64,000 bases of DNA, taken from Rathayibacter iranicus NCPPB 2253 = VKM Ac-1602 (GTDB lineage Bacteria; Actinomycetota; Actinomycetes; Actinomycetales; Microbacteriaceae). Within the stretch, counting starts at the first letter, position 1. Every line of letters begins with the position of its first letter. The position numbers and the translations under genes were made by a program. The stretch lies in contig NZ_QGDV01000012.1 in NCBI RefSeq assembly GCF_003149025.1, forward strand, positions 30,978 to 94,977, read 5' to 3'. Under the pieces are notes generated by a model. That model was not told the DNA's origin, did not search any database, and worked only from the letters and a program-made list of their open reading frames with translations. Positions 29,340 through 38,337 of this stretch are shown here, piece by piece.

Positions 29340-29676
29340 GAGGTCTGTCTCCTTCAACGTCTGCGGCGGCACCCCTTCTGGGCACCGGCGTTCGACGGAG
29401 CAGAGGTCCGGTCAGGAATCGACACGATCCCACGGCAGGGCTTCGCGCCGCGCCGTTGTGTGGAGGGCGTTCGTGCTGGCCACCAGTAGAAAAGCTCCGG
29501 GCTGTCTTCTGTCGTTGACCGGGACTCCACCACCGAGGACCAGCTTCCTGCCAGCCTGCTCCGTGGTTCGAATCCGGTGTCGACCGGCGGTCGCTTTCGG
29601 ATTCGGAACCGTTTGATGCTATCAGCAGCGGCGCGGTTCCTCCAGGAATCCGCGCGGTGCGGCGATCCGTGCCGGG
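29340..29676. other. pnp upstream region, no gene seen
   Basis: Non-coding stretch between the 29677 gene and pnp. It should hold the pnp promoter. A tRNA-like GGTTCGAATCC at about 29570 is not part of a foldable tRNA. No other structure was recognised. Confidence 0.5.
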
Positions 29677-30114
29677 TCAGCCACGGGTCTCGTGCATCAG
29701 CAGTTGGACGCGCAGTCCGCCCCTTGCCTTCACGATCCGGGCCGGGATACGCGGCGACACCCGCGCTTCCGAGAGCCGAGTTAGCGCCGCGTCGATGACG
29801 TTCTCGAGGCCACGCGGCACGAACCCGACCAGACTGGACGGACGCTGCGCGACGAACAGGCGCACAGGCATCGGTGCGTCGACCCGTTCCTCCTCAGGGG
29901 TGCGGCGCGGAATCACGGCGGTAATGTCCTCGTCGCCGAGGGCGAGGATTCGGGCGAGTTCGTCCTGGTGCGGGCGCGAATCGGCAAGGCCGAGCAGAGT
30001 CTCGCCGCGTCGCGTCGGGCGCAGCTCGTAGTCGTAGTCGTCGAGCGTGCCCGAGCCGCGATCGTCGAAATCCAGGGAGTCTGCGTGACGGCGGCCGAAC
30101 GGGAAGAGCTTCAT
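29677..30114 (-). CDS. hypothetical actinobacterial protein
   Basis: Soluble protein of 145 residues starting MKLFPFGRRHADSLDF. It is acidic in the N-terminal third (DDRGSGTLDDYDYELRP) and contains no membrane segment or catalytic motif I recognise. The phrase RPTRRGETLLGLADSR and a helical C-terminal half suggest a folded domain. It lies between pnp and a secreted-protein gene on the other strand. The codon pattern fits its neighbours, so it is probably real. Confidence 0.6.
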   Translation of the reverse strand: MKLFPFGRRHADSLDFDDRGSGTLDDYDYELRPTRRGETLLGLADSRPHQDELARILALGDEDITAVIPRRTPEEERVDAPMPVRLFVAQRPSSLVGFVPRGLENVIDAALTRLSEARVSPRIPARIVKARGGLRVQLLMHETRG

Positions 30115-30264
30115 CTGTCCATTGTGGGGCGCCAACGCAGGAGTACCGGCGCCCTGTGAGCGGAGACGACAGCACACCCAGCATCGTGGTCGACGTCCCA
30201 GTCAGCCGATGATGCGACGCGGGCCTACCCGAGCGGGTCTAGCCTCCGAGCAGGAGGTGGCGCG

Positions 30265-31071
30265 ATGGGCGGTCGAGGCGTAACCCTCCTCCTGGGGACC
30301 GGCGTGCTGATTGCCGCGGTCACGCTGGGCGTCCATGGCGCACTACTCCCCGCGGCTGTCCCCGCCGAGGCTCCTGCCCAGTGCGCCGACGCCCGAGAGC
30401 TGCTCGCCCCGTCCTCTGCTTTCGAAGGGGGAGCGGGAGTGCCGGTCGGCCACCTCGTCGCGTGCGTGGATGAGGACCACCGCCGGCTGACCCTGCACAA
30501 CCGCACCCCCGTCGTCTGGAGCCTCGGCGACGCGTCGGTGCGCGGAGTCGCAAGCGGAACGGACGGAGTGACGGGGCTGCTCAGTCTGCACGCGTCGCAG
30601 TCGTCGTCGGGCCTGCTCCTTGCTCCCGGCTCGGCCGCATCGGTCTCGGCCGGTGAGGGGCGGGTACTGCCGCGGCCAGACGAGACGTCGACCCGCATCC
30701 AGCTCGCCCTCACGGCGGTGGTGGCGGCGCAGGACCAGGCAATAGGCACCTCCGCAGGGCCGGACAACGTCATCCGGAGTGCCGCCCTGACCTGCGCGGT
30801 CGCCATCGCGGAGGCGGGAACGGGCTGGGAGGTGACCCCTCCCTCTGCTCTCGCTGCTGCCGCGGCCGATCCGGGCTGTCGTCGCGATTGGGACCGCGCG
30901 CAGCGCAGCGCCACTGCGTCGCGAATGGCTCTGCCCGGGTTGATCGACGCACTGTCGGCGCCGGAGGGGCAGAAGGAGGAGGCTGCGCTCGAGCGTGCTG
31001 CTGCCGACTGGTTCTCTGCCTCGACCGGCTTCTCGTGGGGCGGCGTCGAGCGGCCGGAGCCGCTGCCGTGA
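30265..31071 (+). CDS. hypothetical exported protein
   Basis: Protein of 268 residues. It has a clear N-terminal signal or anchor (VTLLLGTGVLIAAVTLGVHG, residues 6-25) followed by a secreted domain. Two or more cysteines (QCADARE, LVACVDEDH, LTCAVAIA, PGCRRDW) could form disulfides outside the cell. No known domain was recognised. It is followed by a strong terminator shared with convergent rpsO. Confidence 0.65.
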   Translation: MGGRGVTLLLGTGVLIAAVTLGVHGALLPAAVPAEAPAQCADARELLAPSSAFEGGAGVPVGHLVACVDEDHRRLTLHNRTPVVWSLGDASVRGVASGTDGVTGLLSLHASQSSSGLLLAPGSAASVSAGEGRVLPRPDETSTRIQLALTAVVAAQDQAIGTSAGPDNVIRSAALTCAVAIAEAGTGWEVTPPSALAAAAADPGCRRDWDRAQRSATASRMALPGLIDALSAPEGQKEEAALERAAADWFSASTGFSWGGVERPEPLP

Positions 31072-31090
31072 CCGCCCTGCAAACGCTGAA

Positions 31091-31120
31091 CGGGCCGCCC
31101 TCCCGAGGGAGGACGGCCCG
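31091..31120. terminator. bidirectional terminator between hypothetical gene and rpsO
   Basis: CGGGCCG...CGGCCCG with inner CCCTCC/GGAGGG pairing forms a compact stem at 31091-31120 between two convergent genes. Confidence 0.8.
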
Positions 31121-31173
31121 TCCAGCAAGAAGTTCGCGGTGTCATCGAGACTCCGCGCTCGCTCCGTGAAGAA

Positions 31174-31443
31174 CTAGCGGCGGAGACCGAGACGCTCGAT
31201 CAGCGAGCGGTAGCGGTTGATGTCCACGTCCGAGAGGTAGCCGAGGAGTCGACGACGCTGACCCACGAGCAGCAGCAGACCACGACGCGAGTGGTGGTCG
31301 TGCTTGTGCTCCTTGAGGTGCTCGGTGAGGTCCTTGATCCGCTTGGTCAGGACAGCGACCTGCACCTCGGGGGATCCGGTGTCACCGGGGTGGGTTGCGT
31401 ACTCTTCGATGATCGCCTTCTTGACATCTGCTTCGAGTGCCAT
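31174..31443 (-). CDS. rpsO: 30S ribosomal protein S15
   Basis: Primary 16S-rRNA-binding protein of the small subunit, 89 residues, the standard length. Recognisable segments include [33 protein letters not shown] and RRRLLGYL. The ATG at 31441-31443 gives MALEADVKK. It precedes pnp on the same strand with two short unrelated genes between; in many bacteria S15 represses its own mRNA, but no such leader was resolved here. Confidence 0.97.
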   Translation of the reverse strand: MALEADVKKAIIEEYATHPGDTGSPEVQVAVLTKRIKDLTEHLKEHKHDHHSRRGLLLLVGQRRRLLGYLSDVDINRYRSLIERLGLRR

Positions 31444-31565
31444 AAATGGGATCCCCTCTCTCTCGTTGCGCGGTGCCCAGCGCCTACTGCGTGGGCTCTC
31501 TTCATCCGCGGCCGTCAAACGGCAACCGGGCGAGCCTACCAGAGCAGCGGCAGGAGCCGGCGGTG

Positions 31566-32087
31566 TCAGGAGCCGGTGACCCGATTCCAGAGCACGACCA
31601 GCCACGGGGAGACGAGCAATTGCCAGTAGATGAGCACGACCGCGTTGAGCACGACGCCGATCCAGCCGGCGATAGGCAGGCGACCTTCGCGGCGGCGCGC
31701 TTGGATCGAGGAGACCGCGAGCAGAATTCCGGCGAGCAGGATCGCGTGCACGAGCGCGGTGTAGAGGACGCCCACGATGAGGTCGCTCGCCGCCTGGTTG
31801 CCAGGGTAGGCCCCCAGGGAAATGAGGGCGTACCAGACGAAGAACGAGAGCGGGACGGCGAACAGGGGGAGCAGGATCGATAGGACGGCCGGTCCATATC
31901 GTCGCCAGCCGCCGTGTTCGCTCGTGGCGGGGCTGCGGGGGAAGCGCCGACCGCCGGCGACGACCGTGGCACGGCGTGCACCCGCCTGAGCGGCGGCGCG
32001 CATCGTGCGTCGCGAAGGGGCGGATCCGGCTGCTCGCGGGGCAGGAGGACCCTGGCTCACGGGCGCTTCGTCGGATGACGTGCTCAT
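31566..32087 (-). CDS. hypothetical membrane protein
   Basis: Protein of 173 residues with a basic, Ala/Pro-rich N-terminal tail of about 65 residues and three membrane helices ([64 protein letters not shown]). The pattern resembles the DUF4190-type small membrane proteins elsewhere in the window, but I cannot name it. It lies upstream of rpsO in the same direction. Confidence 0.6.
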   Translation of the reverse strand: MSTSSDEAPVSQGPPAPRAAGSAPSRRTMRAAAQAGARRATVVAGGRRFPRSPATSEHGGWRRYGPAVLSILLPLFAVPLSFFVWYALISLGAYPGNQAASDLIVGVLYTALVHAILLAGILLAVSSIQARRREGRLPIAGWIGVVLNAVVLIYWQLLVSPWLVVLWNRVTGS

Positions 32088-32259
32088 GCCCCTCAGCCTA
32101 GGGGATGCGTCCTGGGCACTGATCGGCCCCCTCCTGCCTGGCGCGCGCGGGACTTTACGAAGAGTTGACCGCGACGAACGCGGCAGCGGGGGCAGCTTCG
32201 TCCTCTCCTACGGCCTGGCCGAGCCGCTGCTCACCGGAACGACAACCCGGTGGCGCAGA

Positions 32260-32538
32260 TCAGTCGCCCGAGGCCGCGTCCGCTCCCCCACCGTCTGTCA
32301 GCCGCTCGTCCGAGACCGCTCCGCTGTCGTCATCGCGGCCCTCCACCCGCACCGCACGGTAAACGTGGAATCCGTCGTCGTCGGGCTCGAGTTCCCAGAC
32401 GACCTCGACTTCCTCGCCGTCGATATCGGCCACCCGGGTGAAGGAGCGCTGCGGGGAGCCGTCGATGAGTTCGAGACGGATGCTCTCCTGCTCCGCTCCG
32501 CTGTCGAGAATGGCGGTGTAGGTCGAATTCGTATCCAT
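32260..32538 (-). CDS. small hypothetical protein
   Basis: Acidic protein of 92 residues from the ATG at 32536-32538 (MDTNSTYTAILDSGAEQ). The middle forms beta-strand-like alternation (FTRVADIDGEEVEVVWELEPDDDGFHVYRAVRVEG) and the tail is low complexity. No known family was recognised. It is divergent from the pyridoxamine-phosphate-oxidase-fold gene, 76 bp away. Confidence 0.55.
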   Translation of the reverse strand: MDTNSTYTAILDSGAEQESIRLELIDGSPQRSFTRVADIDGEEVEVVWELEPDDDGFHVYRAVRVEGRDDDSGAVSDERLTDGGGADAASGD

Positions 32539-32614
32539 TCTTGTGACGTTAGCCACGGGCGTCGAGGCGTCGCCACCCCTTGCGGACCGCCGCGGTCGAC
32601 GTAGCGTCGATGAC

Positions 32615-33121
32615 ATGACTGAGACCGAGATTGCTCCCGCCGACTCCGGCGACCGCGCGCAGATCACCGAACTCGTGAAGAGCGCGAAGATCGGGCTGCT
32701 CACTACCGTGAACGCGACGGGCCAGCTCGTCAGCCGTCCACTGGCCGCCCAGGACGTCGACTTCGACGGCGAGCTCTGGTTCTTCACGCAAGACCCCTCA
32801 CCCAAGGTTGACGACATCCGCGTGAACCCGAGCGTGAACGTGGCGTTCGAGTCGAAAAAGGGCTACCTCTCGGTCGCGGGATCGGCGACGGTCGTGCATG
32901 ATCGCGCGAAAGTGGACGAGCTGTGGTCGCCGGCCGTCGCGAGCTGGTTCCCCGATGGCAAGGACGATCCGAGCGTCGCACTGATCCGCGTCAATGCCGA
33001 AACCGTGGAACTGTGGGCGACGGACGAGCCGCGCCCGGTCGTGCTGTTCAAGGTTCTTCGAGCGGCGATTACCGGCGGACAACCCGACGCCGGCGAGAAC
33101 CGCACCGTCTCCTTCGAGTAA
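32615..33121 (+). CDS. pyridoxamine 5'-phosphate oxidase family (general stress protein)
   Basis: Flavin-binding split-barrel protein of 168 residues, of the general stress protein 26 type. Diagnostic segments: KIGLLTTVNATGQLVSRPLA, ELWFFTQDPSPKVDDIRVNPSVNVAF and GYLSVAGSATVVHDRAKVDELW. The end DPSVALIRVNAETVELW is also typical. It probably binds FMN or FAD and has a stress role inferred from homologues. The ATG at 32615 was chosen over an upstream alternative in the same frame. Confidence 0.88.
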   Translation: MTETEIAPADSGDRAQITELVKSAKIGLLTTVNATGQLVSRPLAAQDVDFDGELWFFTQDPSPKVDDIRVNPSVNVAFESKKGYLSVAGSATVVHDRAKVDELWSPAVASWFPDGKDDPSVALIRVNAETVELWATDEPRPVVLFKVLRAAITGGQPDAGENRTVSFE

Positions 33122-33150
33122 GCAGCCCTCTCCCTTCCCTCTTTCTCCTC

Positions 33151-33211
33151 CGCGAGATGCCTCTTGGGTACGCCTGCCTCGGCGTGTCGCGTACTCAAGA
33201 GGCATCTCGCG
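33151..33211. terminator. long perfect hairpin between convergent genes
   Basis: CGCGAGATGCCTCTTG (33151-33166) is the exact reverse complement of 33196-33211, and the stem continues inward with one mismatch (GGTACGC/GCGTACT). It lies between the ends of two convergent genes and probably terminates both. Its size is unusual for this window. Confidence 0.7.
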
Positions 33212-33228
33212 GGGAGGGAGGGAAGGAG

Positions 33229-35244
33229 TCAGTTCGCCTGGCTCGACGGGCAGAAGGTTTGCGGGGTCTGGTCTCCTCTTGTGGCGACGGCGCAGCCGGC
33301 GGGGGCCTCAGGGGAATCGGTCGTGCCGAAGTTGGCGGTTACCGTGAGCGACGGGGGCGCGTCCTCGTCACCGAATGTGGTGCGCTGCACATCTGGGGAG
33401 AGGCGTTCGAATGACGTCATCGGATCTGTGCCTGCCGCGTCCTGCAAGACGGTGAAGAACGCTTGCATTGCAGCGATCTGCTGACCGTGCTCGTCGAGGA
33501 GGCGGTGATCGAGCGAGAGCATTGCCGGAGTGTTGTTGAGGAGGTTGACGAGGATGCGCTCGTTCTCGAGTCCCTGGAACTTATAGAGGCCCATCTCCCA
33601 ACGGTCGGTCGAGACGACGGAGTCATGCAGAACCGTTTCGTAGAGCGGTACGCGGAAGCGGGGATCCACCATCTCCTTCGCGAGGGAATCGGACAACTTT
33701 ACGGGCTTGAAGAAGAAGGTCGGACGTTCAGCGGGCCAATAGGTTCCCCACTGCTTCTTGTCCTTCTGCAGCATCCAGATCGCGTTCGAGAGCGCCGTGC
33801 TCGATCCGTGGGAGAAGCTGAGCCCGGGGTTCGCCCACCACTCGGCCTTCTCGGAACCGACAACGAGAGGCTTCCCGTCGGAGAATCCTCCGGCAGAGAG
33901 CTTACTCAGACGATCGATGCGATTCTGACGGTCCTCCGCCTGCGTCTGCGGGTGATCCGGTGTGAAGTCGCGAGCGAGGTCGCCCGTGGCGTCAACGTCG
34001 AGAAAATAGGAGTTCACTCCGTTTGCCGAGAGCTTTCCCACTCGGTCGGTGAGCACGCCTTTCTCGGCTTCCGCGGTGGCCATTGCCGAGGTGCTGAGGG
34101 TGCATCCTCGGCCGCCGAAACCCACGAGGGGGTTGCCGGCCGCGTCCGTGGCGCAGCCCTTCGGCCAGATGTCCCCTGGCCAGACGCTCGTCGAGCTGTC
34201 GGACGATGCCGGATCCTGGGCGTTCTCCCATGAGTCGTAGGGCGCCGCAAGGTAGCCGGCGTCTTTCACGGCCTGCACAGTCTCCGGGCTCATTGATGCG
34301 ACATCGGTGTTGTATCCGAGCCACGCGTTTCGGATGCCGAGCTCTTGGAGTCGACCGACGATCTTCGGGTCGTCACCGTCGCCCCAAAGATAACCGTGGA
34401 ACGCCCCGATGAGCTTTTGCGTCTCCGGGTTCTTGGCGATTTTCTCATCGAGAGTCGTGATGCCTCCCCGCGAAAGCAAAAGACGACGGTAGTCCTGGGC
34501 TGCCGCGACGGGATTGCCGTCTGTGGCAGCCATAGCGACTCGGAACGTCGATGTCTGGAGGGTGCTATCGAAGCTGTGCTCGGCCGAGGCAGTCAGTCGG
34601 TCGTTCTTCGGAGCGAAGGCGACCTGTGTGCCGATGTCGGTATCGGCGTCCACGATATAGCTGACGCCGGCGCCGGCGAGGGTCGTCCCCCAGAACGGCA
34701 TCGTGAAGTTGTCGGTCATGTTCCAGGGGTCGTTAGTGAGGTGCGCGTCCCCGGACCACCAGAACTTGTCATCGACCGGAATGGACTGGCCCTCACCGTT
34801 CGGGAACTCGATCGACTGTGTCGTCGGTTCCGTCGCGGTGACGGGCCAGCTAATGGTGCGGTTCGTCGGGGAATCGAGTTCGATGCCCAGGCGACCGTCC
34901 TGTTCAGAAACGGAGACACGGAGGTCCGAATTCGCGTATCCCCACGAAAGAGTCCCCTCGCCACCGACCATCGGCGGCATCGGGTGTCCGAGGTCGCTCG
35001 GCGTCGGGGCGGACCAGACGACGGGCGGCCCAGAGGTCGGAACGAAAGTGACGGCGAGAGTCTCCGGATCGACCGCGGCGGTGCCTCCGCGGATCGGGAT
35101 CATGAGGGGGGAGGAGATGTCGGCCGCGGCCGAAGTCACACCCACCCCGGAGGCCAGGTGAATCCCACCGGCCACCAGAACGAGCGAGAGTGCTGCTCCA
35201 AGGCGCGCAGGCCAGCGAGAAGTACGTGTTGGTGGAGTAATCAT
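33229..35244 (-). CDS. secreted glycosidase-like protein
   Basis: Protein of 671 residues with a signal peptide (about residues 10-40, LGAALSLVLVAGGIHLASG, cleavage near SAAAD). The N-terminal half is beta-rich. The C-terminal half looks like a TIM barrel with acidic residues at strand ends (AFHGYLWGDGDDPK, NSYFLDVDATGDLARDF, LVVGSEKAEWW), as in GH101/GH129-like or DUF5696-type glycosidases. It appears less GC-rich than its neighbours, which hints at transfer. The family and substrate remain uncertain. Confidence 0.55.
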   Translation of the reverse strand: MITPPTRTSRWPARLGAALSLVLVAGGIHLASGVGVTSAAADISSPLMIPIRGGTAAVDPETLAVTFVPTSGPPVVWSAPTPSDLGHPMPPMVGGEGTLSWGYANSDLRVSVSEQDGRLGIELDSPTNRTISWPVTATEPTTQSIEFPNGEGQSIPVDDKFWWSGDAHLTNDPWNMTDNFTMPFWGTTLAGAGVSYIVDADTDIGTQVAFAPKNDRLTASAEHSFDSTLQTSTFRVAMAATDGNPVAAAQDYRRLLLSRGGITTLDEKIAKNPETQKLIGAFHGYLWGDGDDPKIVGRLQELGIRNAWLGYNTDVASMSPETVQAVKDAGYLAAPYDSWENAQDPASSDSSTSVWPGDIWPKGCATDAAGNPLVGFGGRGCTLSTSAMATAEAEKGVLTDRVGKLSANGVNSYFLDVDATGDLARDFTPDHPQTQAEDRQNRIDRLSKLSAGGFSDGKPLVVGSEKAEWWANPGLSFSHGSSTALSNAIWMLQKDKKQWGTYWPAERPTFFFKPVKLSDSLAKEMVDPRFRVPLYETVLHDSVVSTDRWEMGLYKFQGLENERILVNLLNNTPAMLSLDHRLLDEHGQQIAAMQAFFTVLQDAAGTDPMTSFERLSPDVQRTTFGDEDAPPSLTVTANFGTTDSPEAPAGCAVATRGDQTPQTFCPSSQAN

Positions 35245-35403
35245 GTCGGCATGCTGCCCGGCACGTGTGAAACGAACGTGAGGCCGGCGCACCGCGACCG
35301 ACCACACTCCCCGTGCATAGCAGTCCTCTCGATGGAGGGACTGGCGCGACATCCCGGACCGCCCTGTCGGACCCCTCGTCCACGCTGGCGACGAGAGCGC
35401 GCC

Positions 35404-36132
35404 TCAGGCGCCGCCGAAGCGTTCCGTGCGGACGCGGGAGGGGGAGTGGCCCTGGGCGACGAGGGCGGTGGCGACGGTGTCCACAAAAGACGTCGGGCCA
35501 CAGACGTAAACGGTCGGCTCGAGGCTGGCGGGGAGGGCCGCATCCGCGAGCAGGGACCCAGTGACGCGGCCGGCCGGGCAGGCGGCTCCCGCGGGCGCGA
35601 CCCGGCTGTAGACCAGATCGACCGCGACGGCGCCCGATCCCTCGGGCTGCTCGGCGAGCGCCGCCAGCTCGTCGCGGTAGTAGACGAACGCGGGAGAGCG
35701 GACCGAATAGAGCAACTGCATCCGGGCGGCACTCGCTGAACGGGCGTGCTCCCGCGCCATCGCCACGAGCGGTACGACGCCGCTTCCGCCCGCGATCAGC
35801 TGCACCGGCTCGCGCTGCTCGGGCCGCCAGACGAACCAGCCGCCGATCGGGCCGCGGACTTCGAGCCGGTCCCCCGCTTCGAGGCCGTTGACCAAATAGG
35901 GCGACACCTCGCCGTCCTCAAGTCGCTCGACCGCCAGCTCGACCCGGTCGCCGTCGGAGGGCGCACCGATCGAGTAGGAGCGGCTCGCCTGGTAGCCATC
36001 GGGGGCGGTGAGCCGCACGTCGAGATGCTGCCCGGCGATGTGACCCGGCCAGCCGGGAACGCGCAGCAGGAGCAGCCGCGAAGTGGGCGTGAGCGGCGCG
36101 ACCGACTCGGCCACCGCCTCCGTCCACCTCAC
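35404..36132 (-). CDS. ferredoxin/flavodoxin reductase-type FAD oxidoreductase
   Basis: Protein of 242 residues with a FAD-binding domain (SYSIGAP, the RxYS-type motif) and a NAD(P)-binding domain (LIAGGSGVVPLVAMARE, then VYVCGPTSFVDTVATALV). The GTG at 36130-36132 overlaps the stop of the upstream molybdopterin gene (GTGA), so the two are translated together. It probably supplies electrons to, or takes them from, the molybdopterin protein; no ferredoxin domain is attached. Confidence 0.87.
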   Translation of the reverse strand: MRWTEAVAESVAPLTPTSRLLLLRVPGWPGHIAGQHLDVRLTAPDGYQASRSYSIGAPSDGDRVELAVERLEDGEVSPYLVNGLEAGDRLEVRGPIGGWFVWRPEQREPVQLIAGGSGVVPLVAMAREHARSASAARMQLLYSVRSPAFVYYRDELAALAEQPEGSGAVAVDLVYSRVAPAGAACPAGRVTGSLLADAALPASLEPTVYVCGPTSFVDTVATALVAQGHSPSRVRTERFGGA

Positions 36133-36713
36133 CAGTAGCGCTCCTCGGTCCACGGGTCCCCGTGCATGTGGTAGCCGTTCTGCTCCCAGAAGCCAGGCTC
36201 ATCCCCCGGCATCAGGCGCAGCGTGCGGATCCACTTCGCGCTCTTCCAGAAGTAGAGGTGCGGCACCAGCAGGCGGGCAGGCCCGCCGTGTTCCGCCGTG
36301 AGCGGCTTCCCCTCGAACTCGGTCGCGACCCATGCACGGCCACCACGGATCTCGGCGAGCGGCAGATTCGTCGTGTATCCACCAAAGCTCTGCGCCATGA
36401 CGAAGCCCGCGGTGCTCTCTATTCCATCGAGGAGAGTATCGACCGACACGCCCCTCCAGCTGGTGCCGAGCTTTGACCAGCGCGTCACGCAGTGGATGTC
36501 GGTGTGCACGTCCTCGTGCGGAAGCTGGGCAAACTCGTCCCAGGTCCAGCGGCGGACGCCAGCCGGCCCACCGTCGATCGAGAAAGCCCACTCGTGGATG
36601 TTCGGAGTCGGGCCGATCGAGAGTACGGGGAAGCCGTTCTCGAGGTACTGGCCAGGCGGCAGGTCGGGATTCATCTCCCGCTTGCCGAAGAAGCCCCGCG
36701 TGATGATGCCCAT
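36129..36713 (-). CDS. sulfite oxidase-like molybdopterin-dependent oxidoreductase
   Basis: Single-domain molybdopterin protein of about 194 residues, of the sulfite oxidase/YedY (MsrP) superfamily. The Mo-ligand cysteine lies in DIHCVTRWSKLGTSWRGV, and GGYTTNLPL and WKSAKWIRTLRLM are typical. There is no Tat signal, so it is cytoplasmic. The ATG at 36711-36713 has GAGG at a suitable distance; an ATG five codons earlier is possible. It forms a two-gene operon with the reductase that follows. Confidence 0.85.
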   Translation of the reverse strand: MGIITRGFFGKREMNPDLPPGQYLENGFPVLSIGPTPNIHEWAFSIDGGPAGVRRWTWDEFAQLPHEDVHTDIHCVTRWSKLGTSWRGVSVDTLLDGIESTAGFVMAQSFGGYTTNLPLAEIRGGRAWVATEFEGKPLTAEHGGPARLLVPHLYFWKSAKWIRTLRLMPGDEPGFWEQNGYHMHGDPWTEERYW

Positions 36714-36898
36714 GTCCGCCCTCGTCATCCTCGGGGTAGGACCCCGATTCGCTGGAAACCGCTCGTGCGTCCCACGCTACAGCGCGACCAGGACGACAGT
36801 TGTCGCCGAGTACGACAGCAGCTCGTCCGGCACTACAGCATCGAGGACCACCTGGACGACCCCGCGACTGTGTCGGACGTCGATGCGAAGATCGCCCC

Positions 36899-37984
36899 AT
36901 GAGACACACTGTCGTGCCGCCGTACCTCCTCGTCCGCATCGCCGGACTCGACGACCCTGCGTTCGCGAGGGCCGCGCAGGCGGCGAGCCGCTCCCTGGAG
37001 CAGGACGTGCCCTTCCGCCGCGTCCGCCCCGGCGAGCCCTCCCCCGCTCACGGCGCGCCCACCGCCACGGCCGTACCCTCCCCGCGCAACCGGGTGCAGT
37101 CGCTGCAGCGCACCATCGCCTACGCGCGGACCAGTCAAACGCTGCCCGGCGCCGTCGTCCGCCGCGAAGGCGAGCCGGCCACCGGCGACGCCGCGGCCGA
37201 CGAGGCTTACGACGGCCTCGGCGCGATGTCGACGCTGCTGCAGGAGGCGTACGGACGCGACTCCATCGACGACGCCTGGTTGCCGCTGGACGCGACGGTG
37301 CACTATGGGGACGAGTACGACAATGCCTTCTGGGACGGCTCGCGGATGGTCTTTGGCGACGGCGACGGCCAAGTGTTCCGCCGCTTCACCGTCTCGCAGA
37401 GCGTGATCGGCCATGAACTCGCGCACGGCATCACCGAGTACACGGCCAACCTTGTCTACCGCGGCCAGTCGGGCGCGCTCAACGAGTCGATCTCTGACGT
37501 CTTCGGCGCCCTGCTCGAGCAGTTCAGCTCCGGTCACAGCGCCGGGGACGCGAGTTGGCTGATCGGCGAGGGCCTTTTCACCGACGAGGTGCAGGGCACA
37601 GCGCTGCGGTCGATGATCGCCCCGGGCTCCGCGTACGACGACGACGTCCTCGGCTCTGATCCTCAGCCCGGCTCGATGGCCGACTATGTCGACACGGAGG
37701 ACGACAACGGCGGGGTGCACATCAATTCCGGAATCCCCAACCGCGCCTTCGCCGTGGCGGCAACCACCCTCGGGGGCCCTGCCTGGGAGCGGGCGGGGCA
37801 GGTCTGGTACGACGTCTTGACCGGGGGCGTACTTACGGCGACCGCCGACTTCGACGATTTCGCCGCGCTCACTGTCGCGGCGGCGGCGAAGCGCTACGGG
37901 CCCGACTCCGAGGTGGAGGCGGCGGTGCGCATCGGCTGGACGACGGTGGGGGTTGGGCTGCCGGAGGCTGTGCTGCCGGAGTAG
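36899..37984 (+). CDS. M4 (thermolysin-like) metalloprotease, protealysin type
   Basis: Zinc endopeptidase of 361 residues. The zinc site HELAHGITEYTANL and the third ligand region GALNESISDVFGALLEQ are intact, as is the catalytic His region GGVHINSGIPNRAF. It has a short propeptide-like N-terminal region and no signal peptide, as in protealysin-like proteases, which stay inside or leave by an unknown route. It is directly followed by an emfourin-type inhibitor gene. Confidence 0.92.
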   Translation: MRHTVVPPYLLVRIAGLDDPAFARAAQAASRSLEQDVPFRRVRPGEPSPAHGAPTATAVPSPRNRVQSLQRTIAYARTSQTLPGAVVRREGEPATGDAAADEAYDGLGAMSTLLQEAYGRDSIDDAWLPLDATVHYGDEYDNAFWDGSRMVFGDGDGQVFRRFTVSQSVIGHELAHGITEYTANLVYRGQSGALNESISDVFGALLEQFSSGHSAGDASWLIGEGLFTDEVQGTALRSMIAPGSAYDDDVLGSDPQPGSMADYVDTEDDNGGVHINSGIPNRAFAVAATTLGGPAWERAGQVWYDVLTGGVLTATADFDDFAALTVAAAAKRYGPDSEVEAAVRIGWTTVGVGLPEAVLPE

Positions 37985-38019
37985 GCACCGATCGGTCCCC
38001 AGCCGGTAGCATCGCGCGC

Positions 38020-38289
38020 ATGGACGTCATCGTGTCGCGCAGTGGCGGCTTCGCCGGAATTCGCCGCGTCTGGCGGGTCGACGTCGAGGAGCAGCCCGAC
38101 GAGCGCGCGTGGCTCGACCTGCTCCGCTCGTTGCCCTGGGACGACTCCGTCGGCAACTCCCCCGGCCGAGCCGACCACTTCGTCTACGAGATCCGCGTGC
38201 AGACGCATCACGTACGCCTCGGCGAGACGGAACTCGACGGCGCCTGGCGCGAACTCGTCGATCGAGTGAAGAAGGCGCAGCCCCGCTAG
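38020..38289 (+). CDS. emfourin-type protealysin inhibitor
   Basis: Protein of 89 residues that matches the emfourin family in length and pattern: MDVIVSRSGGFAGIRRVWRVD at the start and FVYEIRVQTHHVRLGETEL later. Emfourins bind and inhibit protealysin-like M4 proteases encoded next to them. It starts 36 bp after the protease stop and is almost certainly in its operon, so the pair regulates itself after translation. Its 3' end is part of the terminator stem. Confidence 0.8.
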   Translation: MDVIVSRSGGFAGIRRVWRVDVEEQPDERAWLDLLRSLPWDDSVGNSPGRADHFVYEIRVQTHHVRLGETELDGAWRELVDRVKKAQPR

Positions 38290-38308
38290 GAGCTGCGCCT
38301 TCTTCACT
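38265..38308. terminator. strong bidirectional terminator
   Basis: A 16-bp perfect inverted repeat (38265-38280, AGTGAAGAAGGCGCAG, with 38293-38308) with a 12-base loop overlaps the 3' end of the inhibitor gene and faces the convergent FKBP gene. Confidence 0.85.
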
Positions 38309-38337
38309 CAGGGTCTTGGACTACCGAGGGTCTCGGA

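Noticed and set aside
29560..29600. A tRNA suggested by GGTTCGAATCC
   Set aside because: The would-be T-stem does not pair (CGTGG against CCGGT), and no acceptor or anticodon arm can be drawn.
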